Shown here piece after piece: positions 23,789 to 33,155 of a DNA stretch of 42,048 bases (its first letter is position 1; the number at the start of each line of letters is the position of its first letter). Position numbers and translations under genes: made by a program. The notes under the pieces were generated by a model, which saw only the letters and a program-made list of their open reading frames with translations, did no database searches and was not told the origin of the DNA. The DNA comes from Solirubrobacteraceae bacterium (lineage in GTDB: Bacteria > Actinomycetota > Thermoleophilia > Solirubrobacterales > Solirubrobacteraceae): assembly GCA_017882455.1 (NCBI GenBank), contig JADGPL010000025.1:1-42048 (forward strand), in the 5' to 3' direction.

Positions 23789-26700
23789 ATGAATCCGCAC
23801 AACAAGCAGCCGCCGAAGGCCGTCGGACTTTACGACCCCCGCTTCGAGCACGACGCCTGCGGGGTGGGGATGGTCGCGCGCCTGGACAACCAGCCGACCC
23901 ACGAGGTCGTCTCGAGGGCGATCACGGCGCTGGAGAACCTGGAGCACCGCGGAGCCAACGGCGCCGACCCGCGCACGGGCGACGGCGCGGGGATCCTCAT
24001 GCAGATGCCCGACGAGCTGCTGCGAGCGGTGGTCGACTTCGAGCTGCCGGCGCCCGGCGCCTACGGCGTGCTGATGTGCTTCCTGCCGACCGACACCGAG
24101 GCACGCGGCCGGCTCGAGGCGCTGCTGGAGCGGACCGTCGAGGAGTGCGGCCAACGTCTTCTGGGCTGGCGCGACGTGCCGATCAACGAGCAGGAGACAG
24201 GAGATGTCGCGGCGGCCTGCCGACCGGTCATCCGCCAGCTGTTCGTGGGGTCGGGCGCGGCCGGGGAGCACGACTATCCGGAGGGCGCACGGCAGGACGC
24301 CTTCGAGCGCAAGCTGTACGTGATCCGCCGCATCTGCGAGCTGAACGCCGAGGACCCCGGGCTGTACGTGACCTCGAGCTCCTCGCGGACGATCAACTAC
24401 AAGGGCATGCTGATCAGCTTCCAGCTGGCGGCCTTCTATGAGGATCTGCGCGACGAGCGCACCAAGAGCGCGCTCGCCCTCGTGCACTCGCGCTTCTCCA
24501 CCAACACCTTTCCCAGCTGGGAGCTCGCCCACCCCTACCGGGTGATCTGCCACAACGGCGAGATCAACACGGTGATGGGCAACGTCAACTGGATGCATGC
24601 CCGCGAGAGCGAGCTGCGCAGCGAGCTCTTCGGCGAGGACCTCGAGCGGATCCTGCCGGTCGTCAGCGCCGGCAACTCCGACTCGGCGACGTTCGACAAC
24701 GTGCTCGAGCTGCTGATGCTCGCCGGGCGCTCGCTGCCCCACGCGGCGATGATGATGATCCCCGAGGCCTATCGCAACCGCGATGACCTGCCCGACTACC
24801 TCAAGGGCTTCTACGCGTTTCACTCCTGCCTGATGGAGCCCTGGGACGGACCGGCCTCGGTGGCGTTCACCGACGGGCGCGTGGTCGGGGCCACGCTCGA
24901 CCGCAACGGGCTGCGACCCGGCCGCTGGGTGGAGACCACCGACGGGCACGTGGTGCTCGGCTCTGAGTCCGGCCTGCTCGAGATCCCGCCGGAGCAGGTG
25001 CGCCGTCTCGGGCGCCTGCAGCCGGGAAAGCTGTTCCTGGTGGACCTCGAGCGGGGCCGCATCGTCGAGGACGAGGAGGTCAAGCGCGAGGTCGCCTCGC
25101 ACAGGCCCTACGGCGAGTGGTTCGCCCGCAACGCGGTGCGCTTCGCCGAACTGCCCCCGTCGAGCGAAGTGACGCTCTCAGACCAGCCGATGCGCCTGCG
25201 CCAGCGCGCCTTTGGATACTCCCAGGAGGACCTGCGGGTGCTGCTCGCGCCGATGGCGATCGACGGGGCCGAGCCGATCGGGTCGATGGGCAACGACGTC
25301 TCGCTGGCGGTGCTCTCCGACCAGGCGCCGCCGCTGTTCTCCTACTTCAAGCAGCTCTTCGCCCAGGTCACCAACCCGCCGATCGACCCGATCCGCGAGG
25401 AGATCGTGATGAGCCTCGCCACCAGCCTGGGCAACGAGCGCAACCTCTTCGACGAAACACCCGAGCACGCGCACAAGCTGCTGCTCGACCAGCCGATCCT
25501 GCTCAATCGCGAGCTCGAGACCCTGCGTCATGTCGACCACGACGTCTACGCGGCGCGCACGATCGACATCACCTGGCCGATCGTCGAGGGCCCCGCCGGT
25601 ATGAGCGAGGCGATCGAACGCATCTACCGCAAGGCGTGCGAGGCGATCGCCGAAGGCGTCAACATCATCATCCTCTCCGACCGCCTGGTCGGTCCCCGCA
25701 AAGCGCCTATTCCCTCGCTTCTGGCCGTCGCCGCCGTCCACCACCACCTGGTGCTCGAGGGCACGCGCCTGCGGGCGGGGATCATCGTCGAGTCCGGGGA
25801 GCCCCGCGAGGTCCACCACTTCGCGACGCTGATCGGCTACGGCGCCAGCGCGATCAACCCCTACCTGCTGCTCGAGTCCCTCGACGAGATGGTCTTCGAA
25901 GGGCGGATCGTGCGCAGGGTGGACGGTGCGGAGGTGCCGGTGGGCGCCGAGGAGGCTGCCCAGAACGTGGTCAAGGCGATCGGCAAAGGCCTGCTCAAGA
26001 CGATCTCCAAGATGGGCATCTCCACTATCCAGTCCTACCGCGGCGCGCAGATCTTCGAGGCCGTTGGGCTCGAGAAGGCGCTGATCGACACCCACTTCAC
26101 GGGTACGGCCTCCCGCATCGGCGGGATCGGGCTGGAGGCGCTGGCAACCGAGGCGCTCGAGCGCCACGCCCGTGCCTATCCGGCCCCTCACGACCAGCTG
26201 CTCCCCGTGGGTGGCGTATACGCCTGGCGCCGCGACGGCGAGCACCATATGTGGAACCCGGAGACCATCGCCCTCGTCCAGCACGCCGTGCGGGCCGCCA
26301 ACGGCAATGTGGGCGCCGCTCTGAAGGGTGACGCCGAGGCTCACAGGGTCGTCCGTGAGAGCCCGGCTTTCGAGAAGTACCGCGAGTACGCAAGAGCCAT
26401 CAACGAGGACGCGGCGCGCAAAGCCACGCTGCGCGGTCTGCTCCGGATCGGCAATGGCGGCGAGCAGCCGATCCCGCTCGAGGAGGTCGAGCCGGCGAGC
26501 GAGATCGTCAAGCGCTTCTGCACCGGGGCGATGAGCCTCGGGTCGATATCGCGCGAGGCCCATGAGACGCTCGCGATCGCCATGAACCGCCTCGGCGGGC
26601 GCTCCAACACGGGCGAGGGCGGCGAGGACCCCTCGCGCTTCCTGCCGGACGCCAACGGCGACCGCCGCCGCTCGGCCATCAAGCAGGTCGCCTCGGGCCG

Positions 26701-28474
26701 CTTCGGTGTGACGATCCACTACCTCGTCAACGCGGATGAGCTGCAGATCAAGATGGCCCAGGGCGCCAAGCCCGGCGAGGGCGGGCAGCTGCCGGGCCAC
26801 AAGGTGGACTCCTACATCGGCTCGATCCGCCACACCACACCCGGCGTCGGCCTGATCTCCCCGCCGCCACACCACGACATCTACTCGATCGAGGACCTCA
26901 AGCAGCTGATCTACGACCTGCGCTGCGCCAACCCCTCCGCGCAGGTATCGGTCAAGCTCGTCTCCGAGGTGGGGGTCGGGACGGTCGCCGCGGGCGTCTC
27001 CAAGGCCAACGCCGATCGCGTGCTGATCGCGGGCCACGACGGCGGAACCGGCGCCTCGCCGCTCTCCTCGATCCAGGCGGCGGGCGTGCCCTGGGAGATC
27101 GGTCTCGCCGAGACCCAGCAGACGCTGCTGCTCAACGACCTGCGCCCGCGGATCATCGTCCAGACCGACGGGCAGCTGAAGACCGGTCGCGACGTCGTCG
27201 TCGCGGCGATGCTCGGCGCCGACGAGATGGGCTTCTCGACCGCCCCGCTGATCGCCACCGGCTGCATCATGATGCGAGCCTGCCACCTGAACACCTGCCC
27301 CGTGGGCATCGCCACCCAGGACCCCGAGCTGCGCAAGCGCTTCAAGGGCACCCCCGAGCACGTGGTCAACTTCTTCTTCTTCGTGGCCGAGGAGGTGCGC
27401 GAGATCCTGGCCTCGATCGGGCTGCGCAGCCTCGACGAGGCGATCGGCCGCGTCGATCTGCTCGGCGCGGCGGAGGTTATCGAGCACTGGAAGGCGCGCG
27501 GGGTCGACCTGACCCACCTGCTGAAGAGCATCGAGCTGCCCGAGGGCGCACCGCGCCGCCGGGTGGAAGCGCCGCCGGCGGTGCTCGAGGACGCGCTCGA
27601 CTGGCAGCTCGTGGAGCGCTCCCGCCTGGCCCTCGAACGGCGCGAGCCGGTCAGCATGTCGCTTGAGATCCGCAACCGCAACCGCTGTGTCGGAGGCATC
27701 CTCTCCAGCCACATCGCCCAGCGCTGCGGCGCGGACGGCCTGGAGGAGGACTCGATCGTGGTCGAGTTCGAGGGCTCGGCCGGCCAGAGCTTCGCCGGCT
27801 GGCTCGCACCCGGCGTGACCTTCACGCTTCGCGGCGACGCCAACGACTACGCCGGCAAGGGCCTCTCCGGAGGCGTGTTCGCGATCCGCCCGCGCGAGGG
27901 CATGGGCGAGCACTTCAAGGCCGAGCAGAACGTGATCGTGGGCAACACCGTGCTCTACGGCGCGACCGCCGGGCGGGCCTTCTTCCGCGGCCTGGCCGGT
28001 GAGCGCTTCGCGGTGCGCAACTCGGGTGCCTGGACGGTCGTGGAGGGCGTCGGAGATCACGGCTGCGAGTACATGACGGGCGGACGTGTCGTGGTGCTCG
28101 GACCGACGGGCCGCAACTTCGCGGCGGGCATGAGCGGGGGCGTCGCCTATGTCCTCGACGAGGACGGCTCGTTCCCCGCGCGCTGCAACATGGGCATGGT
28201 CGGCTTCGAAGAGCTCTCGGGCGCCGACGCGCTCGAGCTGCGGGCGATGATCGAGGAGCACCAGATGCGCACGGACTCGCCGGTTGCGGCCCGGGTGCTG
28301 GCCGAGTGGGAGGAATTGCTCGGGCGCGGCGCCTTCCTGAAGGTGATGCCCCACGACTACAAGCGCGTGCTGCGCGAGCGCGCCGAGGAAGAGGCCATCG
28401 CCGCCCGCGCGGCCGGCAACGGGGAGGTCTCCACGCCCCGCCCGCTGGACCCGGTCGGCGAGGCGGGCGCCTGA
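23789..28474 (+). CDS. gltB: Glutamate synthase large subunit
   Basis: Large subunit of NADPH-dependent GOGAT, which transfers the amide nitrogen of glutamine to 2-oxoglutarate. It has 1561 residues, a normal length. Class II amidotransferase domain: the nucleophile C24 in HDACGVG becomes the N-terminus after removal of a 23-residue propeptide. A central domain and the FMN-binding synthase domain follow (GGRSNTGEGGEDP, KPGEGGQLPG, GHDGGTGASP). The 3Fe-4S ligands are C1159, C1165 and C1170 in CIMMRACHLNTC. A GXGXG beta-helix domain ends the protein (GGVFAIRP, GATAGRAFFRG). AAGGGAG lies 7 nt before ATG 23789. It overlaps gltD by one base. Confidence 0.98.
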   Translation: MNPHNKQPPKAVGLYDPRFEHDACGVGMVARLDNQPTHEVVSRAITALENLEHRGANGADPRTGDGAGILMQMPDELLRAVVDFELPAPGAYGVLMCFLPTDTEARGRLEALLERTVEECGQRLLGWRDVPINEQETGDVAAACRPVIRQLFVGSGAAGEHDYPEGARQDAFERKLYVIRRICELNAEDPGLYVTSSSSRTINYKGMLISFQLAAFYEDLRDERTKSALALVHSRFSTNTFPSWELAHPYRVICHNGEINTVMGNVNWMHARESELRSELFGEDLERILPVVSAGNSDSATFDNVLELLMLAGRSLPHAAMMMIPEAYRNRDDLPDYLKGFYAFHSCLMEPWDGPASVAFTDGRVVGATLDRNGLRPGRWVETTDGHVVLGSESGLLEIPPEQVRRLGRLQPGKLFLVDLERGRIVEDEEVKREVASHRPYGEWFARNAVRFAELPPSSEVTLSDQPMRLRQRAFGYSQEDLRVLLAPMAIDGAEPIGSMGNDVSLAVLSDQAPPLFSYFKQLFAQVTNPPIDPIREEIVMSLATSLGNERNLFDETPEHAHKLLLDQPILLNRELETLRHVDHDVYAARTIDITWPIVEGPAGMSEAIERIYRKACEAIAEGVNIIILSDRLVGPRKAPIPSLLAVAAVHHHLVLEGTRLRAGIIVESGEPREVHHFATLIGYGASAINPYLLLESLDEMVFEGRIVRRVDGAEVPVGAEEAAQNVVKAIGKGLLKTISKMGISTIQSYRGAQIFEAVGLEKALIDTHFTGTASRIGGIGLEALATEALERHARAYPAPHDQLLPVGGVYAWRRDGEHHMWNPETIALVQHAVRAANGNVGAALKGDAEAHRVVRESPAFEKYREYARAINEDAARKATLRGLLRIGNGGEQPIPLEEVEPASEIVKRFCTGAMSLGSISREAHETLAIAMNRLGGRSNTGEGGEDPSRFLPDANGDRRRSAIKQVASGRFGVTIHYLVNADELQIKMAQGAKPGEGGQLPGHKVDSYIGSIRHTTPGVGLISPPPHHDIYSIEDLKQLIYDLRCANPSAQVSVKLVSEVGVGTVAAGVSKANADRVLIAGHDGGTGASPLSSIQAAGVPWEIGLAETQQTLLLNDLRPRIIVQTDGQLKTGRDVVVAAMLGADEMGFSTAPLIATGCIMMRACHLNTCPVGIATQDPELRKRFKGTPEHVVNFFFFVAEEVREILASIGLRSLDEAIGRVDLLGAAEVIEHWKARGVDLTHLLKSIELPEGAPRRRVEAPPAVLEDALDWQLVERSRLALERREPVSMSLEIRNRNRCVGGILSSHIAQRCGADGLEEDSIVVEFEGSAGQSFAGWLAPGVTFTLRGDANDYAGKGLSGGVFAIRPREGMGEHFKAEQNVIVGNTVLYGATAGRAFFRGLAGERFAVRNSGAWTVVEGVGDHGCEYMTGGRVVVLGPTGRNFAAGMSGGVAYVLDEDGSFPARCNMGMVGFEELSGADALELRAMIEEHQMRTDSPVAARVLAEWEELLGRGAFLKVMPHDYKRVLRERAEEEAIAARAAGNGEVSTPRPLDPVGEAGA

Positions 28475-30045
28475 TGGGCAAGCTGGGGGGCTTCCTGCAG
28501 ATCGAGCGCCATGGGATCCCGCAGAGGGACCCGGCCGAGCGCATCCACGACTACCGCGAGTTCCAGCTGCAGCGCCCGGTGGCCGAGCTGCGAGAGCAGG
28601 GCGCGCGCTGCATGGACTGCGGCGTCCCGTTCTGCCACAACGGCTGCCCTCTCGGCAACCTCATCCCCGACTGGAACGACCTCGTCTACCGCGATCGCTT
28701 CCAGGACGCGATCGCGCAGCTTCACGCCACCAACAACTTCCCCGAGTTCACCGGACGGCTGTGTCCGGCGCCATGCGAGGCGGCCTGCGTGCTCGAGATT
28801 CGCGAGGGCGAGGCGGTCACGATCAAACAGGTCGAGAACGCGATCATCAACCGCGCCTGGGAGGAGGGCTGGGTCGTCCCGCAGCCGCCGCATCCGCGAC
28901 GCGAGACCGGCCAGGCGGTCGCCGTGGTGGGCTCGGGGCCCGCCGGGATGGCAGCCGCCCAGCAGCTGCGCCGCGCGGGACACGACGTGACCCTGTTCGA
29001 GCGTGACGAGGCGATCGGCGGACTGGTGCGCTTCGGGGTCCCCGACTTCAAGATCGAGAAGACACTCGTGCAGCGGCGCGCCGAGCAGATGATCGCCGAG
29101 GGCGTCGAGGTGCGCTGCGGGGTGGAGGTCGGCAGCGACATCACCGTGGAGGACCTGCGCGAGCGCTTCGACGCGGTCGTGCTCGCGACCGGCTCGCGGG
29201 TAGCGAGAGAGCTCGCGGTCCCCGGCCGGGAGCTCGAGGGCGTGCACTTCGCGATGGAGTATCTCTACCAGCGCAACCGTTGGGTGGCGCGCGAGTTCGG
29301 ACCAGAGCCGACGGCGCCCCAGCCTGCGATCGAGAAGACGATCACCGCCAGGGACAAGGACGTGGTGGTGATCGGCGGCGGGGACACCGGCGCCGACTGC
29401 GTGGGCAACTCGCTGCGCGAGGGCGCTCGCTCGGTGGTCCAGCTCGAGCTCCTCTCAGAGCCGCCGGCCCACCGCCCCGACGAGCGCACCCCATGGCCCG
29501 AGTGGCCCCTGAAGTACCGCCTCAGCTACGCGATGGAGGAGGCAAAGAACCAGGGTCTGGGCGAGCAGGACTACTCGGTCACCACCACGAGCTTCTCTGA
29601 TGACGGCAGCGGTCGGGTTGCTGCCCTGCAGATCGCCCAGGCGCAGCCCCAGCCGCCGTTCGCGCCCGTCCCGGGGACCGAGCGCGAGCTCCCCGCCCAG
29701 CTGGTGCTGCTCGCGATGGGCTTCCTGCATCCCGAGCAGGAGCTGCTCGACCAGCTCGGGGTCGAGAAGGACCAGCGCGGCAACGTCAAGGCCGTCAGGC
29801 CCTACACCACCTCGGTGGAGGGCGTGTTCGCGGCCGGCGACGCCCGCCGGGGACAGTCGCTGATCGTGTGGGCGATCAACGAGGGGCGCCAGTGCGCGCG
29901 CATGGTCGACCGCTTCCTCGCGGAGCGGCATGGCGATGACGCCCTGGCCGCGCGCGACGAGGGCATCGCCGGGCACTCCGACGCCGACAGCGGCCCCGAG
30001 GGACCGCCACAGCACGTCGGGCCGGGCATCGTCGGCGCAGGCTAG
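28474..30045 (+). CDS. gltD: Glutamate synthase small subunit
   Basis: FAD- and Fe-S-containing subunit that passes NADPH electrons to GltB. It has 523 residues. The N-terminal cysteine clusters CMDCGVPFCHNGC and CPAPCEAAC bind two 4Fe-4S centres. The FAD motif is VVGSGPAGMAAA and the NADPH motif VIGGGDTGADC; GVFAAGDARRGQSLIVWAI is the C-terminal FAD segment. The last 30 residues form a polar tail. ATG overlaps the gltB stop (TGATG), so the subunits are made together. A monooxygenase gene follows 93 bp downstream with its own -10-like box. Confidence 0.98.
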   Translation: MGKLGGFLQIERHGIPQRDPAERIHDYREFQLQRPVAELREQGARCMDCGVPFCHNGCPLGNLIPDWNDLVYRDRFQDAIAQLHATNNFPEFTGRLCPAPCEAACVLEIREGEAVTIKQVENAIINRAWEEGWVVPQPPHPRRETGQAVAVVGSGPAGMAAAQQLRRAGHDVTLFERDEAIGGLVRFGVPDFKIEKTLVQRRAEQMIAEGVEVRCGVEVGSDITVEDLRERFDAVVLATGSRVARELAVPGRELEGVHFAMEYLYQRNRWVAREFGPEPTAPQPAIEKTITARDKDVVVIGGGDTGADCVGNSLREGARSVVQLELLSEPPAHRPDERTPWPEWPLKYRLSYAMEEAKNQGLGEQDYSVTTTSFSDDGSGRVAALQIAQAQPQPPFAPVPGTERELPAQLVLLAMGFLHPEQELLDQLGVEKDQRGNVKAVRPYTTSVEGVFAAGDARRGQSLIVWAINEGRQCARMVDRFLAERHGDDALAARDEGIAGHSDADSGPEGPPQHVGPGIVGAG

Positions 30046-30125
30046 GTGCCGCGCCCGTCATCGGCGTTCCACCGCGATCCCGAACGCGGGGCGACGCTGA
30101 CGGCGCTCGCACCCGGTGTTTCTTC

Positions 30126-30131
30126 TAGGCT
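30126..30131 (+). promoter_or_regulatory. Probable -10 element of the monooxygenase gene (leaderless layout)
   Basis: TAGGCT ends 7 nt before ATG 30139, with no Shine-Dalgarno. This supports ATG 30139 over the in-frame GTG at 30046 directly after gltD. Confidence 0.45.
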
Positions 30132-30138
30132 GCCCGAG

Positions 30139-31563
30139 ATGGATCTCTCATCCGACACCGACAGCGGCCGCCAGATCACACAGGAGGGCGCTCGGCCTCG
30201 TGTGTGCCTGATCGGCGCAGGCTCCTCGGGGATCGCCGCCGCCAAGGCGCTGCACGCCCGCGGCATCGACTTCGACTGCTTCGAGAAGTCAGATCGCATC
30301 GGCGGAAACTGGGTGTTCGAGAACAAGAACGGGATGTCGGCCGCCTACCGCGACCTGTTCATCAACACCTCACGCCCGCGCATGGAGTACTCGGACTTCC
30401 CGATGCCCGAGTCCTACCCGGACTTTCCCCACCACACCCAGATCGCGGCCTACTTCGAGGAATACGTCGACCACTTCGGCTTTCGCGACAGGATCGTCTT
30501 CGAGACGGGCGTAGAGCACGCCGCGCGCGCCGAGGATGGCAGCTGGACGGTCGAGCTCGACACCGGCGACCGATCGGAGATCGGCCAGCGCACCTACGAC
30601 GCGCTGATCGTGGCCAACGGCCACCACTGGAACCCGCGCTGGCCCGAACCGGCGTTCCCGGGCTCTGAGAGCTTCACGGGAGAGCAGCTCCACGCCCACT
30701 CCTACATCGACAACTCCATCTTCGCGGGCAAGCGGGTGGTGGTGCTCGGCATGGGCAACTCGGCGATGGACATCGCCGTCGAGTCCTCCTACGTCGCCGA
30801 GCGCACCTACCTGGCGGCCCGTCAAGGCGTGTGGATCGTCCCCAAGTACGTGTTCGGCAAACCGGTCGACCAGTTGCGTAACGACCCCCGCATACCCTTC
30901 AAGATCCGCCAGCGCTTCATCCAGCAGCTGATCCGCAGCTACGCCGGCCCGCCCGAGCGCCACGGCCTGCCCAAGCCCAACCACCGCTTCGGCGAGGCCC
31001 ATCCGACGATCTCGGGACGCATACTCGACCGCATCCAACATGGCACGATCGCCCCGAAGCCCAACATAGAGTCGTTGGCGGGCTCGGAGGTCCGCTTCGT
31101 GGACGGGACGGCGGTGGAGGCGGATGTGGTCGTGTACTGCACCGGCTACAAGATCACCTTCCCGTTCTTCGACGAGGAGCTGATCTCGGCGCCTGAAAAC
31201 CACATCGAGCTCTTCAGGCGCGTCTTTCACCCGGAGATCGACAACGTGTTCTTCATCGGGCTGCTCCAGCCGCTCGGTGCGATCATGCCGCTCGCCGAGG
31301 CTCAGGGGGCGTGGGTGGGCGATTACCTGCTGGGCGACTACTCGCTGCCGTCGCCTGCGGAGCTGCGTGCGGACATCGCGGCCGACCAAGCGGCCATGCG
31401 TGCGCGCTACGTGGCCTCCAAGCGCCACACCATCCAGGTGGACTTCGACGACTACCTCCACGCCCTGGCCAAGGAGCGCGCGGCCGGCGCCGCGCGGGCG
31501 CGCGCCAACGGGTATGAGCCACCGGCACTATGCCGACATTCTGTCGCCACGGCCGTTTCCTAG
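30139..31563 (+). CDS. Flavin-containing monooxygenase (FAD/NADPH)
   Basis: 474-residue class B flavoprotein monooxygenase. The FAD motif GAGSSGIAAAKAL is near residue 28 and RIGGNW follows. The FMO fingerprint FxGxxxHxxxY reads FTGEQLHAHSY. The NADPH motif is GMGNSAMDIA, and the C-terminal YCTGYKITFPF matches the family. Family members oxygenate N- or S-containing soft nucleophiles or ketones; the substrate cannot be told. The start ATG 30139 is supported by the TAGGCT box 7 nt upstream and by homology beginning soon after. The last 34 bp overlap the next gene in another frame. Confidence 0.9.
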   Translation: MDLSSDTDSGRQITQEGARPRVCLIGAGSSGIAAAKALHARGIDFDCFEKSDRIGGNWVFENKNGMSAAYRDLFINTSRPRMEYSDFPMPESYPDFPHHTQIAAYFEEYVDHFGFRDRIVFETGVEHAARAEDGSWTVELDTGDRSEIGQRTYDALIVANGHHWNPRWPEPAFPGSESFTGEQLHAHSYIDNSIFAGKRVVVLGMGNSAMDIAVESSYVAERTYLAARQGVWIVPKYVFGKPVDQLRNDPRIPFKIRQRFIQQLIRSYAGPPERHGLPKPNHRFGEAHPTISGRILDRIQHGTIAPKPNIESLAGSEVRFVDGTAVEADVVVYCTGYKITFPFFDEELISAPENHIELFRRVFHPEIDNVFFIGLLQPLGAIMPLAEAQGAWVGDYLLGDYSLPSPAELRADIAADQAAMRARYVASKRHTIQVDFDDYLHALAKERAAGAARARANGYEPPALCRHSVATAVS

Positions 31564-32540
31564 AGCGCTGCCCGATCTGCAGCAAGACCCTCCCAGGCGC
31601 CACGCCGGCAGGGGGACGGCCGGCGCGCGCCAAGAACGCGAGAAGCCAGGGCGCCGGCAGCCAGGGCTCGGCGCGCCGGCGCGTGCGCGGTGAGGGCATG
31701 CGCGTGCGGCGCGAGGGCCGCGCCGAGGACGACGGCTATCGCTCTGAGCTCGTGCCCGGCGTGCGCGCCTCCGCGGACGTGCTGAGGCTGGTCGAGGAGG
31801 TCTCGTTTGCGAGCGGGCGCCTGCAGGCGCTTGCAGCCGATCCGCCCGGGCTCTACGGCGAGGCGCGCACGCTGGCAGCAGGCGATCTCGAGCGCGCCAG
31901 CTGGATGTGCTTCCTTCTTGCCTACCTCTCGCCGCTGAACGACGAGGACGATCCATTCGCCGGGATCGCGCTGGCCCTCGAGCGGGCGCCGACGCTTCCG
32001 GCCGCTGATCGCCTGCCCGAGCTGGCCGACATTCCGCTGGGCCCCCGCGCGTCCCACGATCCCGCTCGTGGAGCGGAGACGCTGCTCGCCTACCGGCAGT
32101 GGATCGATCGCGGCGGTGGCACGCAGGCGGTGGCGCTGGTGGGCGACCCGGCGTGGAGTCCCGAGCGCCGCTTCGAGCGGCTGTTCGAGCGACTCGCGCT
32201 CCCAGGCCTCGGGCGGGTGGGACGCTATGAACTGCTCGTGACGCTCGGGCGCCTGGGCTGCTACGAGCTTCGCCCCGACTCCCTGCACCTCTCCGGCGGA
32301 CGCGGCGTGGCGGCCGACGATCCCACCACCGTCGCCGCCAAGCGCGTGTTTGGCATCGGCGATCAGCTGCTCCTCGACCGCCGCGCAGCCGCGCTCGCGC
32401 AGGCTGCGAGCGTGCCGGTGGAGGCGCTCGATCTCGCGTTGGCCAACTGGGGGGCCGCTGAGCGGGCGACTGTCGGGTTCGCCGCCGAGACCAGGGACGA
32501 CGGCGCCTACGAGCGTATCGGCGAGGCGCTGGGTCTCTGA
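31530..32540 (+). CDS. Zinc-knuckle and helix-hairpin-helix-like protein of unknown function
   Basis: 336-residue protein. The N-terminus has a CxH...CxxC knuckle: C5, H7, C14 and C17. A basic disordered linker (about 20-65) is followed by an all-helical domain. LPGLGRVGRYELLVTLGRLG (about 222-241) looks like the hairpin of HhH DNA glycosylases, and KRVFGIGDQLLLDRRA also resembles an HhH motif. From memory it is like proteins annotated as alpha-glutamyl/putrescinyl thymine pyrophosphorylase clade 3, a predicted base-modification family; this is a weak inference. It overlaps the monooxygenase by 34 bp. The conserved-looking cysteine knuckle supports ATG 31530 over ATG 31698. A role in DNA or nucleotide chemistry is possible. 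Confidence 0.75.
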   Translation: MPTFCRHGRFLERCPICSKTLPGATPAGGRPARAKNARSQGAGSQGSARRRVRGEGMRVRREGRAEDDGYRSELVPGVRASADVLRLVEEVSFASGRLQALAADPPGLYGEARTLAAGDLERASWMCFLLAYLSPLNDEDDPFAGIALALERAPTLPAADRLPELADIPLGPRASHDPARGAETLLAYRQWIDRGGGTQAVALVGDPAWSPERRFERLFERLALPGLGRVGRYELLVTLGRLGCYELRPDSLHLSGGRGVAADDPTTVAAKRVFGIGDQLLLDRRAAALAQAASVPVEALDLALANWGAAERATVGFAAETRDDGAYERIGEALGL

Positions 32541-32660
32541 AGCTCCGGCTGGACGCGTGAGTCGAGCCGGGCGCGGACGGGTGGCGAGCGGCGAAAAATG
32601 CCGTCCACACGGCCACCTACAGTCTTTGCTGTCAGCTGTCCCAATCCACCGGGAGTCGCG

Positions 32661-33116
32661 ATGCCCCTCTGTTTCATCGAGCCTCAGGATGCGATCCGCG
32701 TCATCGCCGAGTCCGTCGGCCGCGAGGCGCGGCGCCAGCTCGTCGGCGAGGTGGTCCGCGCGTGGGTCGATGACATCCCAGACCAGGAACTGTCGCTCCA
32801 CTACGCCAAGGCGATCGCCGACCTGGACGAGGAGGACCTGCATCTGCTCGCCGCATGGCACGCCTCGCTGGAGGTCGGCCAGCCGATCCCCAACACGGAG
32901 TTCCTCGTCGGGGTGTTTCCGAGTCTCGGCGAGAACCGCCGCGAGGCACTGAAGATTGCGGCGGGCTTCCGCGGCGAGGAAGCCTTCCAGGCAGGGGTGG
33001 CCGAGGACCAGGCGCTCGACACCGTGCTCCCGCGCCTCTCCAACGAGCGGGCGATCGAGCTCGCCAACGAGTGCATCCAGCTGTACATGTGGGACCGCCT
33101 CGGCTGCGACAACTAG
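32661..33116 (+). CDS. Hypothetical helical protein
   Basis: 151-residue soluble protein, rich in Glu, Leu and Ala and predicted mostly alpha-helical. I do not recognise a domain. It has no signal peptide, membrane segment or metal motif. Conserved-looking pieces are the N-terminal PLCFIEPQDAIRVIAE and the C-terminal ECIQLYMWDRLGCD. ATG 32661 has GGGAG at 32651-32655, a good ribosome binding site; the frame is open for 63 bp upstream. It lies 120 bp after the HhH-like gene and 39 bp before a methyltransferase gene on the same strand. Codon use matches the neighbours, so it is probably real. Confidence 0.75.
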   Translation: MPLCFIEPQDAIRVIAESVGREARRQLVGEVVRAWVDDIPDQELSLHYAKAIADLDEEDLHLLAAWHASLEVGQPIPNTEFLVGVFPSLGENRREALKIAAGFRGEEAFQAGVAEDQALDTVLPRLSNERAIELANECIQLYMWDRLGCDN

Positions 33117-33123
33117 AACGCAT

Positions 33124-33153
33124 GGCGTACCGCTGTACGTGATAGCGTACGCC
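33124..33153 (+). promoter_or_regulatory. Inverted repeat and -10-like box before the methyltransferase
   Basis: GGCGTAC (33124-33130) and GTACGCC (33147-33153) are perfect 7-bp arms, 16 bp apart; a third GTAC lies between them. TAGCGT (33143-33148), preceded by TG at 33140, forms an extended -10 ending 7 nt before ATG 33156. The palindrome therefore covers the likely promoter, as an operator would. Confidence 0.45.
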
Positions 33154-33155
33154 CG

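Noticed and set aside
25178-28354. A 1058-codon open frame antisense to gltB
   Set aside because: gltB is certain by homology over its full length. The antisense product is low-complexity (Ala/Arg/His/Asp-rich) and matches no domain, as expected of GC-rich DNA.
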